A stretch of 64,000 bases of DNA, taken from NCBI GenBank assembly GCA_963666755.2, contig CAXXGW010000009.1, positions 620,001 to 684,000 of the forward strand, read 5' to 3'. This DNA comes from CAXXOK01 sp963666755 (GTDB lineage: Bacteria > Bacillota > Clostridia > Christensenellales > Aristaeellaceae). Position 1 is the stretch's first letter. Each line of letters begins with the position of its first letter. The notes beneath the pieces are model-generated. The model had not been told where the DNA came from. It saw nothing but the letters and a program-made list of their open reading frames with translations, and made no database searches. The position numbers and the translations under genes were made by a program. Shown here piece after piece: positions 24,751 through 32,757 of the stretch.

Positions 24751-26477
24751 CCTTGCGGCAGGAACCTCCGGGGCAGACGAAGTTTACGGTGCTTAAAACC
24801 TGCTTTGGGTATGACGCCTTCCGCGAGGGGCAGGAGGAGCTGATCGACGCGCTTTCGGCTGGGCGTGACGCGCTGGGCGTGATGCCCACCGGCGCGGGCA
24901 AGTCGGTCTGTTATCAGGTGCCCGCGCTGTTGCGCTCCGGCGTGGCGCTGGTGGTTTCGCCGCTGATCTCGCTGATGAAGGATCAGGTGGCCGCGCTGAA
25001 GGCCGCGGGCGTGCCCGCCGCTTACCTGAACAGCTCGCTGACCCCCGGGCAGCAGCGCGAAGCATTGCGGCGCGCGGCGCTGGGCGCGTACCGTATTGTG
25101 TATGTCGCGCCGGAACGGCTGGAAATGCCGGAGTTTGTCACGTACGCCCGTGCGGCGCGGCTTTCGCTGGTCGCGGTGGACGAGGCGCATTGCGTATCCC
25201 ACTGGGGGCAGGATTTCCGCCCCAGTTACCTGAAAATTGCGGAGTTTATCGACCGCCTGCCGACGCGCCCGCCGGTGGGTGCCTTTACGGCAACCGCCAC
25301 GCCGCAGGTGAAGGCGGACATTGAGCGACTCCTGCGCCTGCGGGAGCCGCTGATCCGCGTAACGGGGTTTGATCGCCCCAACCTGCGGTTTCGCAACCGG
25401 AAGCCGCAGGATAAATTTACCGCGCTGATGGAAATTGTGCGGGGCCATGCCGGGGAATGCGGCATTGTTTACTGCGCCACCCGCAAAACGGTGGAGGAGG
25501 TTTGCCAGCGCCTGCAGGCGGAAGGCGTGGAGGCGACACGCTATCACGCCGGTTTGCCGGACGAGGAGCGCGCCCGCAATCAGGATGCCTTCCAGTATGA
25601 CCGCGCCACCGTGATTGTCGCCACCAACGCGTTTGGGATGGGCATTGATAAAAGCAATGTGAGCTATGTGGTGCATTACAACATGCCCAAGTGTCTGGAA
25701 AGTTACTATCAGGAGGCAGGCCGTGCCGGGCGCGACGGCAGCCCCGCCGAGTGTGTGCTTTTATACGGCGGGCAGGATGTGATGACCGCGCGTTGGATGG
25801 TGGAGCATGCCGAGCCGAACCCGGACCTGACGACCGACGAGCAGGAGGAGTTACGCCGCCGCGAGCTGGAACGTTTGCGGCTGATGACGGCATACAGCAC
25901 CTCCCGGCGCTGCCTGCGGCAATTCCTGCTGCAATACTTTGGCGAGAAGGCGGCCGACCGGTGCGATAACTGCTCGGTCTGTCTGGGGGAACCCTTCGAG
26001 GAGGCGCGGGAGCCGCAACCGGAGGAGGAACGCCCTTCGGCACGCCGGGGCCATGCGGCGGAAGAATCGCCCCTGTACCAGACGCTACGGGCAGTGCGCT
26101 TGCGGCTGGCGACTGAACGGCACGTGCCCGCCTACGTGATCCTGACCGACGCAACGCTGCACGCGCTGGTAGCCCGCCGCCCCCATACGTGGGAAGAGCT
26201 GCTGGACATCCCCGGCATGGGCGCTGCGCGGCGCGACCGCTATGGCGATGCGCTGCTGGCCGCGCTTGGCGCTCACGATGGCGTCCCGTACCGGCCGCAG
26301 GGAACGGGCGAACGCCCGGAGCACAGCCATGCCGGCAAACCATGGTCCACCGATGAAGATGAACGGCTGCGCGACGCGTTTGAACGGGAGGTCGGCATCG
26401 GCGCGCTGTGCATCGCACACGGCCGCTCGGCGTATGCCATCCGGGCGCGGTTGCGTCGCCTTGGCCTTACGGAATAG
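24747..26477 (+). CDS. recQ: ATP-dependent DNA helicase RecQ with an added C-terminal SANT/Myb-like motif
   Basis: 3'-5' DNA helicase for recombination repair, 576 residues. Order of parts: helicase motif I MPTGAGKSVCYQ (about 47-58), DEAHCVSHWGQDFRPSY (DEAH, about 146-162), TATATPQ, then GRAGRDG (motif VI), and a zinc module with C...CDNCSVC (about 392-412). An HRDC-like domain (about 445-515) includes LLDIPGMGAARRDRYG. The last 40 residues read KPWSTDEDERLRDAF...IARRHGRS-like spacing ending AIRARLRRLGL, resembling a short helix-turn-helix DNA-binding tail found on some Firmicute helicases. It is coupled to rsmI. Confidence 0.94.
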   Translation: MTLRQEPPGQTKFTVLKTCFGYDAFREGQEELIDALSAGRDALGVMPTGAGKSVCYQVPALLRSGVALVVSPLISLMKDQVAALKAAGVPAAYLNSSLTPGQQREALRRAALGAYRIVYVAPERLEMPEFVTYARAARLSLVAVDEAHCVSHWGQDFRPSYLKIAEFIDRLPTRPPVGAFTATATPQVKADIERLLRLREPLIRVTGFDRPNLRFRNRKPQDKFTALMEIVRGHAGECGIVYCATRKTVEEVCQRLQAEGVEATRYHAGLPDEERARNQDAFQYDRATVIVATNAFGMGIDKSNVSYVVHYNMPKCLESYYQEAGRAGRDGSPAECVLLYGGQDVMTARWMVEHAEPNPDLTTDEQEELRRRELERLRLMTAYSTSRRCLRQFLLQYFGEKAADRCDNCSVCLGEPFEEAREPQPEEERPSARRGHAAEESPLYQTLRAVRLRLATERHVPAYVILTDATLHALVARRPHTWEELLDIPGMGAARRDRYGDALLAALGAHDGVPYRPQGTGERPEHSHAGKPWSTDEDERLRDAFEREVGIGALCIAHGRSAYAIRARLRRLGLTE

Positions 26478-26503
26478 GCGGCGGTCTGGGGGATATGATA
26501 AAA

Positions 26504-26520
26504 CCCGCTGTTTTAGCGGG
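26504..26520 (+). terminator. Small hairpin after recQ
   Basis: A 6-bp CCCGCT stem with a GTTTT loop. It is weak, with no T-run after it. The 289-bp gap to birA (convergent) holds no other clear element. Confidence 0.35.
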
Positions 26521-26766
26521 AGTGGCTGTTGGCCGGTTGTTTTGCGACATGGGCAACGAGGGGATATTTGCGGCTTTTCCTTTATGGCTATAAATCTGGC
26601 TGATGCGGCTTTCGAATGCACGCTTTGTGTAAAGAACAGGCGGCGGTTTGGACGGAGCAAAAAAGCCCGCCGGATTAGGCAGGCATGGATGGTACCGGTT
26701 GGCATGCAATCGCGGCAACGCGGGGTAAGCATTCGGTTTCATTTTGCGTGACTGTACGGATGGAGA

Positions 26767-27732
26767 TCAGGGCTCAGGCTGATTGGCTTCGGGTAACAGT
26801 TCCACCTCGCCGCCGCGCAGGGTAAGCAGCTGTCCGCCGTCGGTGCGCACGCACAGCGCGCCGTGCGCGTCGATAGCCTCGGCCATGCCGGTCAGGGATT
26901 GCCCGCCGACGGTGCAGCGTACCCGCCGTTGCAGCGTGAGCGAACGCTCGCGGTAACGGGTCAGGTAGGCGGTATCCGCCGGAGAATACTGGAGCAGCGC
27001 GTCGGCGATGGCCGCGCCCAGCGTGTTTTTAATGGGGGTTTCGCAGCGCAGGCTGCCGATCACCTCGCGCCAGGCGGCTGGCGGTTCGGCAGGCCGCAGG
27101 TTCAGGCCAATCCCCACCAGCAGCGTATCGACAGTGCCGCCTTCCAGATCGGTTACGGCTTCGGTCAGGATGCCGCACACCTTGCGGCCATCCCAATACA
27201 GATCATTCACCCATTTGATGCGCGCATCCCGGCCTGTCAGGCGAAGCAGCGCGTCGGTTACACATACGGCCGCATAGGCGGTCACGCCCAGCGCCTCCTC
27301 CACCGCAAGCCCGGCGGAAAGGGCTACCGTCATGTAAAGCCCTGCTCCCTGCGGCGAAAAAAAACTGTGACCGCGGCGGCCCCGGCCTTCGGTTTGCCCT
27401 TCCGCCACGATCACGAACGGCGCGGGCTCACCCGCGGCAACGCGCCGCCGCGCCTCGCTGTTGGTGGAATCCAGCGTGTCGAACGCGTAAACCGGTACGG
27501 GGGCGTGCATTTCGGCGGCAAACCCGGCGGCGGAGAGCCGGTCGCAATCATCCGCCAGGCGGTAGCCGCGGTTGGGGGTAGCCAGCACCGCGTACCCTTC
27601 GGCCTGCAGGGCGTGGATGGCTTTCCACACGGCGTTGCGGCTCACGCCCAGTTGTTCTGCCAACGCCTGCCCGGATAACGCAGTGCCCCGGTTCTGTTCC
27701 AGCGCGGCCAGAATACTCTGCTTTACGTTCAT
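26767..27732 (-). CDS. birA: Biotin--[acetyl-CoA-carboxylase] ligase with N-terminal HTH (BirA)
   Basis: Bifunctional biotin protein ligase and transcriptional repressor, 321 residues. The N-terminal winged helix (about 1-60) includes LSGQALAEQLGVSRNAVWKAIHAL. The catalytic domain has DTLDSTNSEARR (about 86-97), the biotinyl-AMP loop GRGRRGHSFFSPQGAGLYMT (about 118-137), KWVNDLYWDGRKVCGIL (about 177-193) and a small C-terminal SH3-like cap. The start has GGAGGG four bases upstream. It diverges from uxuA. No biotin synthesis gene is nearby. Confidence 0.95.
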   Translation of the reverse strand: MNVKQSILAALEQNRGTALSGQALAEQLGVSRNAVWKAIHALQAEGYAVLATPNRGYRLADDCDRLSAAGFAAEMHAPVPVYAFDTLDSTNSEARRRVAAGEPAPFVIVAEGQTEGRGRRGHSFFSPQGAGLYMTVALSAGLAVEEALGVTAYAAVCVTDALLRLTGRDARIKWVNDLYWDGRKVCGILTEAVTDLEGGTVDTLLVGIGLNLRPAEPPAAWREVIGSLRCETPIKNTLGAAIADALLQYSPADTAYLTRYRERSLTLQRRVRCTVGGQSLTGMAEAIDAHGALCVRTDGGQLLTLRGGEVELLPEANQPEP

Positions 27733-27841
27733 AAGCCCTCCCTGAGGCGATTGTCCTGCAGGGCCATTATAACAGGGATGCCTGCACGGCACAAGGCGTG
27801 CGGCGGTGCTACAGGAGGGTTAATAAATCCTAGTATACCAG

Positions 27842-27871
27842 TTGACGCGGCGAATCGCCCCATGGTATCAT
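27842..27871 (+). promoter_or_regulatory. Promoter for uxuA with palindrome in the spacer
   Basis: TTGACG (27842-27847), 18 bp, TATCAT (27866-27871). The spacer holds the odd palindrome GGCGA-A-TCGCC (27849-27859). The hexamers are also flanked by ATACCA (27835-27840) and TGGTAT (27863-27868). A repressor of hexuronate genes (GntR or LacI type) is plausible; none is encoded in the window. Confidence 0.6.
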
Positions 27872-27939
27872 GAGGCAACTGCAACAGAACTGCCGCGCTG
27901 CACAGGGCGGCCACGGTGTTTGGGAAGGGAGCGTTTTCC

Positions 27940-29016
27940 ATGAAAATGACATTCCGCTGGTATGGCTCCAAGAGCGATGCGATTACGTTGAAACAGATCC
28001 GGCAGATTCCCGGCTGTTCGGGCGTGATGGGTGTGCTGGATACAAAAGCTGCGGGCGAAGTTTGGCAGGAGGATGAAATCCGCGCGTACGTGGAGGAAAT
28101 CCATGCCGCAGGGCTCGAGTGCGAAGTAATCGAAAGCGTGAACGTGCACGAAGACATTAAGATGGGGCTGCCTACGCGCGACCGCTACATCGCAAACTAT
28201 TGCCAGAGCATCCGCAATCTGGCTAAATACGGCGTGAAGGTAATCGTCTACAACTTTATGCCGGTGTTTGACTGGCTGCGCACCGATCTGGCCCGGGAAA
28301 TCCCCGAGGATCACAGCAACAGCCTGTATTTTGACGAAAAAGATTTGCTGGGCATGACGCCGCTGGAAATCGTGCGCCGTACCGCCAGCGGGAGCAACGG
28401 CTTCACCCTGCCGGGCTGGGAGCCTGCGCGGCTGGCGGAGCTGGAGACTACCCTCAAGCGCTACGCATCCGTTACGGAGGATGACCTGCGCGCCAACTAT
28501 AAGTACTTTCTGGACGGCATCATCCCTACCTGCGAAGAAGTGGGCGTGACCATGGCTGTCCATCCGGACGATCCGGCGTGGCCGATTTTCGGGCTGCCGC
28601 GCATCGCGCATACGCAGGCGCAGTTCGACCAGATTGTGGCCCTGCACGATTCGCCCCGCAACGCGCTGTGCCTGTGCACCGGTTCGCTGGGCAGCAATCC
28701 GGAAAACGACGTGCCTGCCGCCATCCGCCACTTTGGGCAGATGGGCCGCATCGGGTGCGTACACGCGCGCAACGTCAAGCACCTGGGCTACCGCCACTTC
28801 CGCGAGGCCAGCCACCTTTCCTCCGATGGCGATCTGGATATGTACGCCGTCATGAAGGCGGTGTACGACACCTGCCCGGATACCTACATCCGGCCGGATC
28901 ACGGCCGCATGATCTGGGATGAGAAGGGTCGCCCCGGTTACGGCCTTTTCGACCGCGCGCTGGGTATCGCCTACTTGAACGGCCTGTGGGAAGCCATTGT
29001 CAAGGAAAATCGCTGA
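27940..29016 (+). CDS. uxuA: Mannonate dehydratase
   Basis: Dehydrates D-mannonate to 2-keto-3-deoxygluconate in glucuronate breakdown. It has a TIM-barrel fold, is Fe/Mn dependent and cytoplasmic. The 358 residues start MKMTFRWYG and include GVMGVLDTKAAGEVW, VYNFMPVFDWLRTDL (about 103-117), MAVHPDDPAWPIFGLPRI (about 204-221), LCTGSLGSNPEND (about 238-250), FVHARN-like GCVHARNVK, and YIRPDHGRMIWDE (about 308-320) carrying metal ligands. SD AGGGAG lies eight bases upstream. It stands alone; uxuB, uxaC and the KDG genes are not in the window. Confidence 0.96.
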   Translation: MKMTFRWYGSKSDAITLKQIRQIPGCSGVMGVLDTKAAGEVWQEDEIRAYVEEIHAAGLECEVIESVNVHEDIKMGLPTRDRYIANYCQSIRNLAKYGVKVIVYNFMPVFDWLRTDLAREIPEDHSNSLYFDEKDLLGMTPLEIVRRTASGSNGFTLPGWEPARLAELETTLKRYASVTEDDLRANYKYFLDGIIPTCEEVGVTMAVHPDDPAWPIFGLPRIAHTQAQFDQIVALHDSPRNALCLCTGSLGSNPENDVPAAIRHFGQMGRIGCVHARNVKHLGYRHFREASHLSSDGDLDMYAVMKAVYDTCPDTYIRPDHGRMIWDEKGRPGYGLFDRALGIAYLNGLWEAIVKENR

Positions 29017-29252
29017 GCCGCGCGCAGCGAAAGCATGGAAGCCATTGCGGCTGGGGCTATGACAGGTGCGGTGGGGTTTGGGTGAAAGCCAACCCAGACC
29101 GACTTGCCGGGTAAGCCCGCGGGATCGGGCAGACGGCGCGCCCATCGTTTCGGACTGCCGTGCCTGAACCGGCATCCCATACAGGCGGCTGTCCGGCATG
29201 AGGATGCCCGCTTCGGCTGAAAACAGTGTTCAAATACTCCGCAACCCTTTTC

Positions 29253-29287
29253 GGCGGGCCGTACCCCTTGCGGTACAGCCTGCCTTT
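29253..29287 (+). terminator. Terminator-like hairpin upstream of the NadR-type gene
   Basis: A 12-pair stem interrupted by one mismatch (outer GGCGGGC with GCCTGCC, inner GTACC with GGTAC) is followed by TTT. It lies 237 bases after uxuA, so it could end a long uxuA 3' UTR or a separate small RNA. Confidence 0.55.
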
Positions 29288-29320
29288 CTGTATCAACGGG
29301 GAACATCGCACAGTTTGGGC

Positions 29321-29349
29321 TTGTGCGTGAACCGGAAAGCGGCTATACT
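29321..29349 (+). promoter_or_regulatory. Promoter for the NadR-type gene
   Basis: TTGTGC (29321-29326), 17 bp, TATACT (29344-29349), 33 bp before the start codon. Confidence 0.6.
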
Positions 29350-29382
29350 GGGGTTGCATCCAAACCGAGGAGGAGTAAACCC

Positions 29383-30426
29383 ATGTACAAGCTGGGCGTC
29401 TATTTTGGGCGCTTCTGCCCGCCGCACAGGGGCCACCTGTACCAGATGATCGAGGCCTCCACCAAATGTGAAAAGCTGGTGGTGGTCATCAGCGACAATG
29501 CCGCGACCACACGTGAGATTTGCGAAAGCGCGGGCCTGCCCACCATCACCTACCAGTTGCGCAAACAATGGATTTCCCAGCAGGTGCAGGATATGGAGCA
29601 TATCGTGGTGCGCGTGCTGGACGAAAGCGACCTGCCCGCCGACCCGGATGGTTGGGCGCTGTGGAGCGAGCGCCTGCGCCAGGTGGTGCCGGAAACCATC
29701 GACGCGTTTTTTGTGGGGGACAGTGAGGATCAGACCATGCTGGAATCCTACTTTCCCCAGAGCGTGGTGGAGCTGTTCGACCCCGCGCGCACGCGCTACC
29801 CCATTTCCGCCACGGCCATCCGCAACGATATTCTGGGCAACTGGCACTATATCCTCGGTTCGGCGCGCCCCTTCTTTGCCAAGAAAGTGCTGATTGCGGG
29901 CACCGAAAGCTGCGGTAAAACCACGCTGACCAAGTGCCTTGCCAAGTTGTACAACACCTCCTGGTCGGAGGAAGTGGGGCGGTATTACGCCCGCGACTAT
30001 CTGGGTAACGACGAGACGATCTTTACCGACATGGATTTCGGCCGGATTGCACATTTGCAGTACGAGCAGGATTATCAGGCGCTGCGCTCCGCCAACAAGG
30101 TTTGCTTTTTTGACACCGACGCAACGTATACCGATTACTTCAGCGAGCTGTACCTGGGCCGCCGCAACCCGCTGGTGGAGGCCTATATCGACCATACGCG
30201 CTACGACCTGATGCTGTTCCTCCAGCCGGATGTGCGCTGGGTGGCGGACGGCCAGCGCCTTAACGGCGATCAGCAGCGCCGCATGGACCTGAACGAGCGG
30301 TTGCTGAACATGTATAAATACCACGGCTTTGGCGGCAAGCTTGTGGTGGTGGACGGGGATTATACGCAGCGCCTGTCCCGCGCCATTGAGCTGGTCGATC
30401 GGCTGATGGAGGGCGCGCAGACGTAA
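29383..30426 (+). CDS. nadR: NadR-type bifunctional NMN adenylyltransferase / ribosylnicotinamide kinase, without HTH
   Basis: Probably phosphorylates nicotinamide riboside and adenylates NMN to NAD. Residues about 1-170 form the nucleotidyltransferase domain starting MYKLGVYFGRFCPPHRGH (HxGH) and ending with a YPISATAIRNDI block. Residues about 172-347 form a P-loop kinase domain with GTESCGKTTL (about 172-181) and FFDTDATYTDYFSELY. The N-terminal helix-turn-helix of enterobacterial NadR is missing, so a repressor role is unlikely. SD GAGGAGGAG. No pnuC transporter lies beside it. Confidence 0.9.
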   Translation: MYKLGVYFGRFCPPHRGHLYQMIEASTKCEKLVVVISDNAATTREICESAGLPTITYQLRKQWISQQVQDMEHIVVRVLDESDLPADPDGWALWSERLRQVVPETIDAFFVGDSEDQTMLESYFPQSVVELFDPARTRYPISATAIRNDILGNWHYILGSARPFFAKKVLIAGTESCGKTTLTKCLAKLYNTSWSEEVGRYYARDYLGNDETIFTDMDFGRIAHLQYEQDYQALRSANKVCFFDTDATYTDYFSELYLGRRNPLVEAYIDHTRYDLMLFLQPDVRWVADGQRLNGDQQRRMDLNERLLNMYKYHGFGGKLVVVDGDYTQRLSRAIELVDRLMEGAQT

Positions 30427-30462
30427 CGGCAAGCCAAACGTGAACGAGTTGTGAACAATCCT

Positions 30463-30494
30463 GCGGGAGCTTGACAGACAGGCTCCCGCTTTTT
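30463..30494 (+). terminator. Intrinsic terminator of nadR that encloses the marR -35 box
   Basis: A perfect 8-bp stem (GCGGGAGC and complement) with an 11-base loop is followed by TTTTT. The loop begins with TTGACA of the next promoter, and the T-run leads into its -10. Confidence 0.85.
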
Positions 30495-30499
30495 ATACT
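30471..30499 (+). promoter_or_regulatory. Promoter for the marR-ABC operon
   Basis: Perfect TTGACA (30471-30476), 17 bp, TATACT (30494-30499), 30 bp before marR. Confidence 0.85.
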
Positions 30500-30513
30500 G
30501 TTAGCACCCTAAC
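30500..30513 (+). promoter_or_regulatory. Candidate MarR operator
   Basis: Perfect inverted repeat GTTAG-CACC-CTAAC directly after the -10 box, covering the expected start of transcription. The TTAG...CTAA form is typical of autoregulated MarR genes ahead of ABC exporters. Confidence 0.65.
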
Positions 30514-30529
30514 AATCACGGAGGCGGAT

Positions 30530-31030
30530 ATGGGATACACGGATACGGATCACGCACGGGAAGTAACCTTTGTGGTGCGCAAACTGCTCAACCTCATGCG
30601 GCGGCTGTCGGAGGCCGGTCTGCCGCTGCGGCGGCAACTGACCCCCATGCAGGGGCGCACCATCGGCTACATCTGCTGCCACGCGGGCACAGATGTCTTT
30701 CAGCGCGATCTGGAGCAGGAGTTTCAGATCCGCCGCTCAACAGCCAGCGCGATGCTGCAAACCATGGAGCGCAACGGGCTGATCCGCCGCGAGCCCGTGC
30801 CGTACGACGCGCGGCTTAAAAAGCTGGTCCTGACCCCGGAAGCCATCGCGTTTAACGACCGTTTCAAACGGGAGATGGCGCGCGCGCAGGCCGTGATCAT
30901 CGAAGGGGTAACCGAGGAGGAGCTGGATGCTTTTTTTCGGGTGACCGCGAAATTTGAACAGAACCTCAACCGCGATCTGGCCGCCAGGCAGGCGACCGAC
31001 CGTGTACGCCTGGGGGAGGAGAAGGCATGA
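30530..31030 (+). CDS. MarR family transcriptional regulator
   Basis: Winged-helix regulator of 166 residues. It has the MarR wHTH: LTPMQGRTIGYICCHAGTDVFQRDLEQEF, then the recognition helix RRSTASAMLQTMERNGLIRREP (about 63-84) and the wing with DARLKKLVLTPEA. It probably represses its own operon through the GTTAG/CTAAC repeat and is released by a drug or metabolite ligand. GGAGGCGG lies four bases before the ATG. The stop overlaps the first ABC gene by four bases. Confidence 0.92.
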   Translation: MGYTDTDHAREVTFVVRKLLNLMRRLSEAGLPLRRQLTPMQGRTIGYICCHAGTDVFQRDLEQEFQIRRSTASAMLQTMERNGLIRREPVPYDARLKKLVLTPEAIAFNDRFKREMARAQAVIIEGVTEEELDAFFRVTAKFEQNLNRDLAARQATDRVRLGEEKA

Positions 31031-32757
31031 TTAAACGATTGGCGCAATCCATTCGCAACTATCGCAAACAGACAATTCTGACACCCTTCTATGTGAGCCT
31101 GGAAGTGGTGATCGACGTGGTGATCCCGCTTCTGATGGCCAGCCTGATCGATCAGGGTATTACAGCAGGCAGCATGAGCAGCATCCTGTACTACGGGCTG
31201 GCGCTGGTGTTCAGCTGCGCGTTCTCGCTGCTGTTTGGCGCGCTGTCCGGTAAAAACGCGGCCATCGCATCGGCGGGCTTCGCGCACAACCTGCGGGAGG
31301 ATATCTTCGCAAACGTGCAGCGGTTTTCCTTCGGCAACATCGATAAGTTCTCCACGGCAAGCCTTGTTACGCGCATGACGACCGACGTGACCAACGTGCA
31401 GAACGCCTTTCAGATGATTATTCGCATTGCGGTGCGCGCGCCGCTGATGGTGCTGTTTTCTTTGCTGATGGCGTTTCGCGTAAACGGGGAGCTGTCGCTG
31501 GTGTTTCTGGGTACGGTGCCTGTGCTGGCGTTGGGCATGTTCCTGATTATCCGCAACGCGCACCCGGTATTCCGGCGGGTGTTTAAAACCTACGATCGGC
31601 TGAATAAGGTTGTGCAGGAAAACCTGCGCGGCATCCGCGTGGTAAAGAGCTATGTGCGTGAGGAGCATGAAGTGCAGAAGTTCGGCGCCGTGTCGCAGAG
31701 CATCTACAAGGATTTCAGCCTTGCGGAGCGGCTGGTGTCGCTTTCCATGCCGCTGATGCAGGCGGCCATGTACGCCACCATCCTGCTGCTCAGCTGGCTG
31801 GGCGCCAAGCTGATCGTCGGCTCGACGATGACCACGGGACAGCTGATGAGCCTCATCAGCTACGCTTCGCAAATTTTGATGAGCCTGATGATGCTTTCCA
31901 TGGTGTTTGTGATGATTACCATTTCCCGCGCGAGTGCCGAGCGCATCGTCGCGGTGCTGGAGGAGCAGACTGATATTGCCGACCCGGCCGAACCGGTCAT
32001 GACGGTCAGGGACGGTTCGCTACGGTTCGACCATGTGGGGTTCAGCTATACGGGCGACCCCGACCATCTGTGCCTGCAGGATATTAATCTGACCATCCCC
32101 TCCGGGTCGGTGGTCGGCGTGCTGGGGGAAACAGGCAGCGGAAAATCCACGCTGATGCAGCTGATCCCGCGGCTATACGACGCAACGCTGGGCAGCGTGC
32201 AGGTAGGCGGCGTGGATGTGCGCCAATATGACCTGCAAGCCCTGCGGGACGCGGTAGCCATGGTTTTGCAGAAAAACGAGCTGTTTACCGGCACCATTGC
32301 CGAAAACCTGCGCTGGGGCAACGAGCAGGCCACCGATGCGGAGCTGGAGCATGCCTGCGTGCTCGCGCAGGCGGACGGGTTTATCCGCCAGTTCCCCGAC
32401 GGGTATCAGACCCTGATCGAGCAGGGCGGCGCCAACGTATCCGGTGGGCAGAAGCAGCGGCTCTGCATCGCCCGCGCGCTGCTGAAAAAGCCGAAAATCC
32501 TGATCCTGGACGATTCGACCAGCGCGGTGGATACCGCAACCGACGCACAGATCCGTAAAGCCTTCCGGGAGGAACTGCCGCATGTGACCAAGCTGATTAT
32601 CGCGCAGCGCGTCGCCTCCGTGCAGGACGCGGATCAGATTCTGGTGCTCAGCGGCGGCCGGGTGGCGGATTTCGGCACCCATGCGCAGCTGCTGGAAACC
32701 AGCGAAATTTACCGGGAAGTGTATGAATCCCAGACGAAGGGAGGCGAGCGCGAATGA
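31027..32757 (+). CDS. ABC exporter half-transporter, first subunit (heterodimeric multidrug type)
   Basis: A 576-residue protein with an N-terminal six-helix exporter domain (about 1-310) and a C-terminal ATPase (about 335-576). The ATPase shows Walker A GETGSGKSTLMQL (about 365-377), Q-loop VLQKNELFTG, signature VSGGQKQRLCIARAL (about 471-485) and Walker B ILILDDSTSAVD, where the usual catalytic glutamate after Walker B is aspartate (DDS). The family heterodimers (BmrC/LmrC-like) pair one degenerate with one canonical site, and this is the degenerate one. Coupled to marR and to the next gene. Confidence 0.92.
   Translation: MIKRLAQSIRNYRKQTILTPFYVSLEVVIDVVIPLLMASLIDQGITAGSMSSILYYGLALVFSCAFSLLFGALSGKNAAIASAGFAHNLREDIFANVQRFSFGNIDKFSTASLVTRMTTDVTNVQNAFQMIIRIAVRAPLMVLFSLLMAFRVNGELSLVFLGTVPVLALGMFLIIRNAHPVFRRVFKTYDRLNKVVQENLRGIRVVKSYVREEHEVQKFGAVSQSIYKDFSLAERLVSLSMPLMQAAMYATILLLSWLGAKLIVGSTMTTGQLMSLISYASQILMSLMMLSMVFVMITISRASAERIVAVLEEQTDIADPAEPVMTVRDGSLRFDHVGFSYTGDPDHLCLQDINLTIPSGSVVGVLGETGSGKSTLMQLIPRLYDATLGSVQVGGVDVRQYDLQALRDAVAMVLQKNELFTGTIAENLRWGNEQATDAELEHACVLAQADGFIRQFPDGYQTLIEQGGANVSGGQKQRLCIARALLKKPKILILDDSTSAVDTATDAQIRKAFREELPHVTKLIIAQRVASVQDADQILVLSGGRVADFGTHAQLLETSEIYREVYESQTKGGERE

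Larger units (their letters stand above)
29017..29382 (+). other. 366-bp noncoding region between uxuA and the NadR-type gene
   Basis: No gene was accepted. The first half has several small hairpins (for example GGTTTGG/CCAACC near 29073-29095). A terminator-like hairpin at 29253-29287 and a promoter at 29321-29349 are annotated separately. I do not recognise a known riboswitch class here. Confidence 0.55.

Noticed and set aside
29017..29320. A tRNA, RNase P or SRP RNA in the uxuA-nadR gap
   Set aside because: Hairpins are present, but none of the diagnostic conserved segments of those RNAs could be found.
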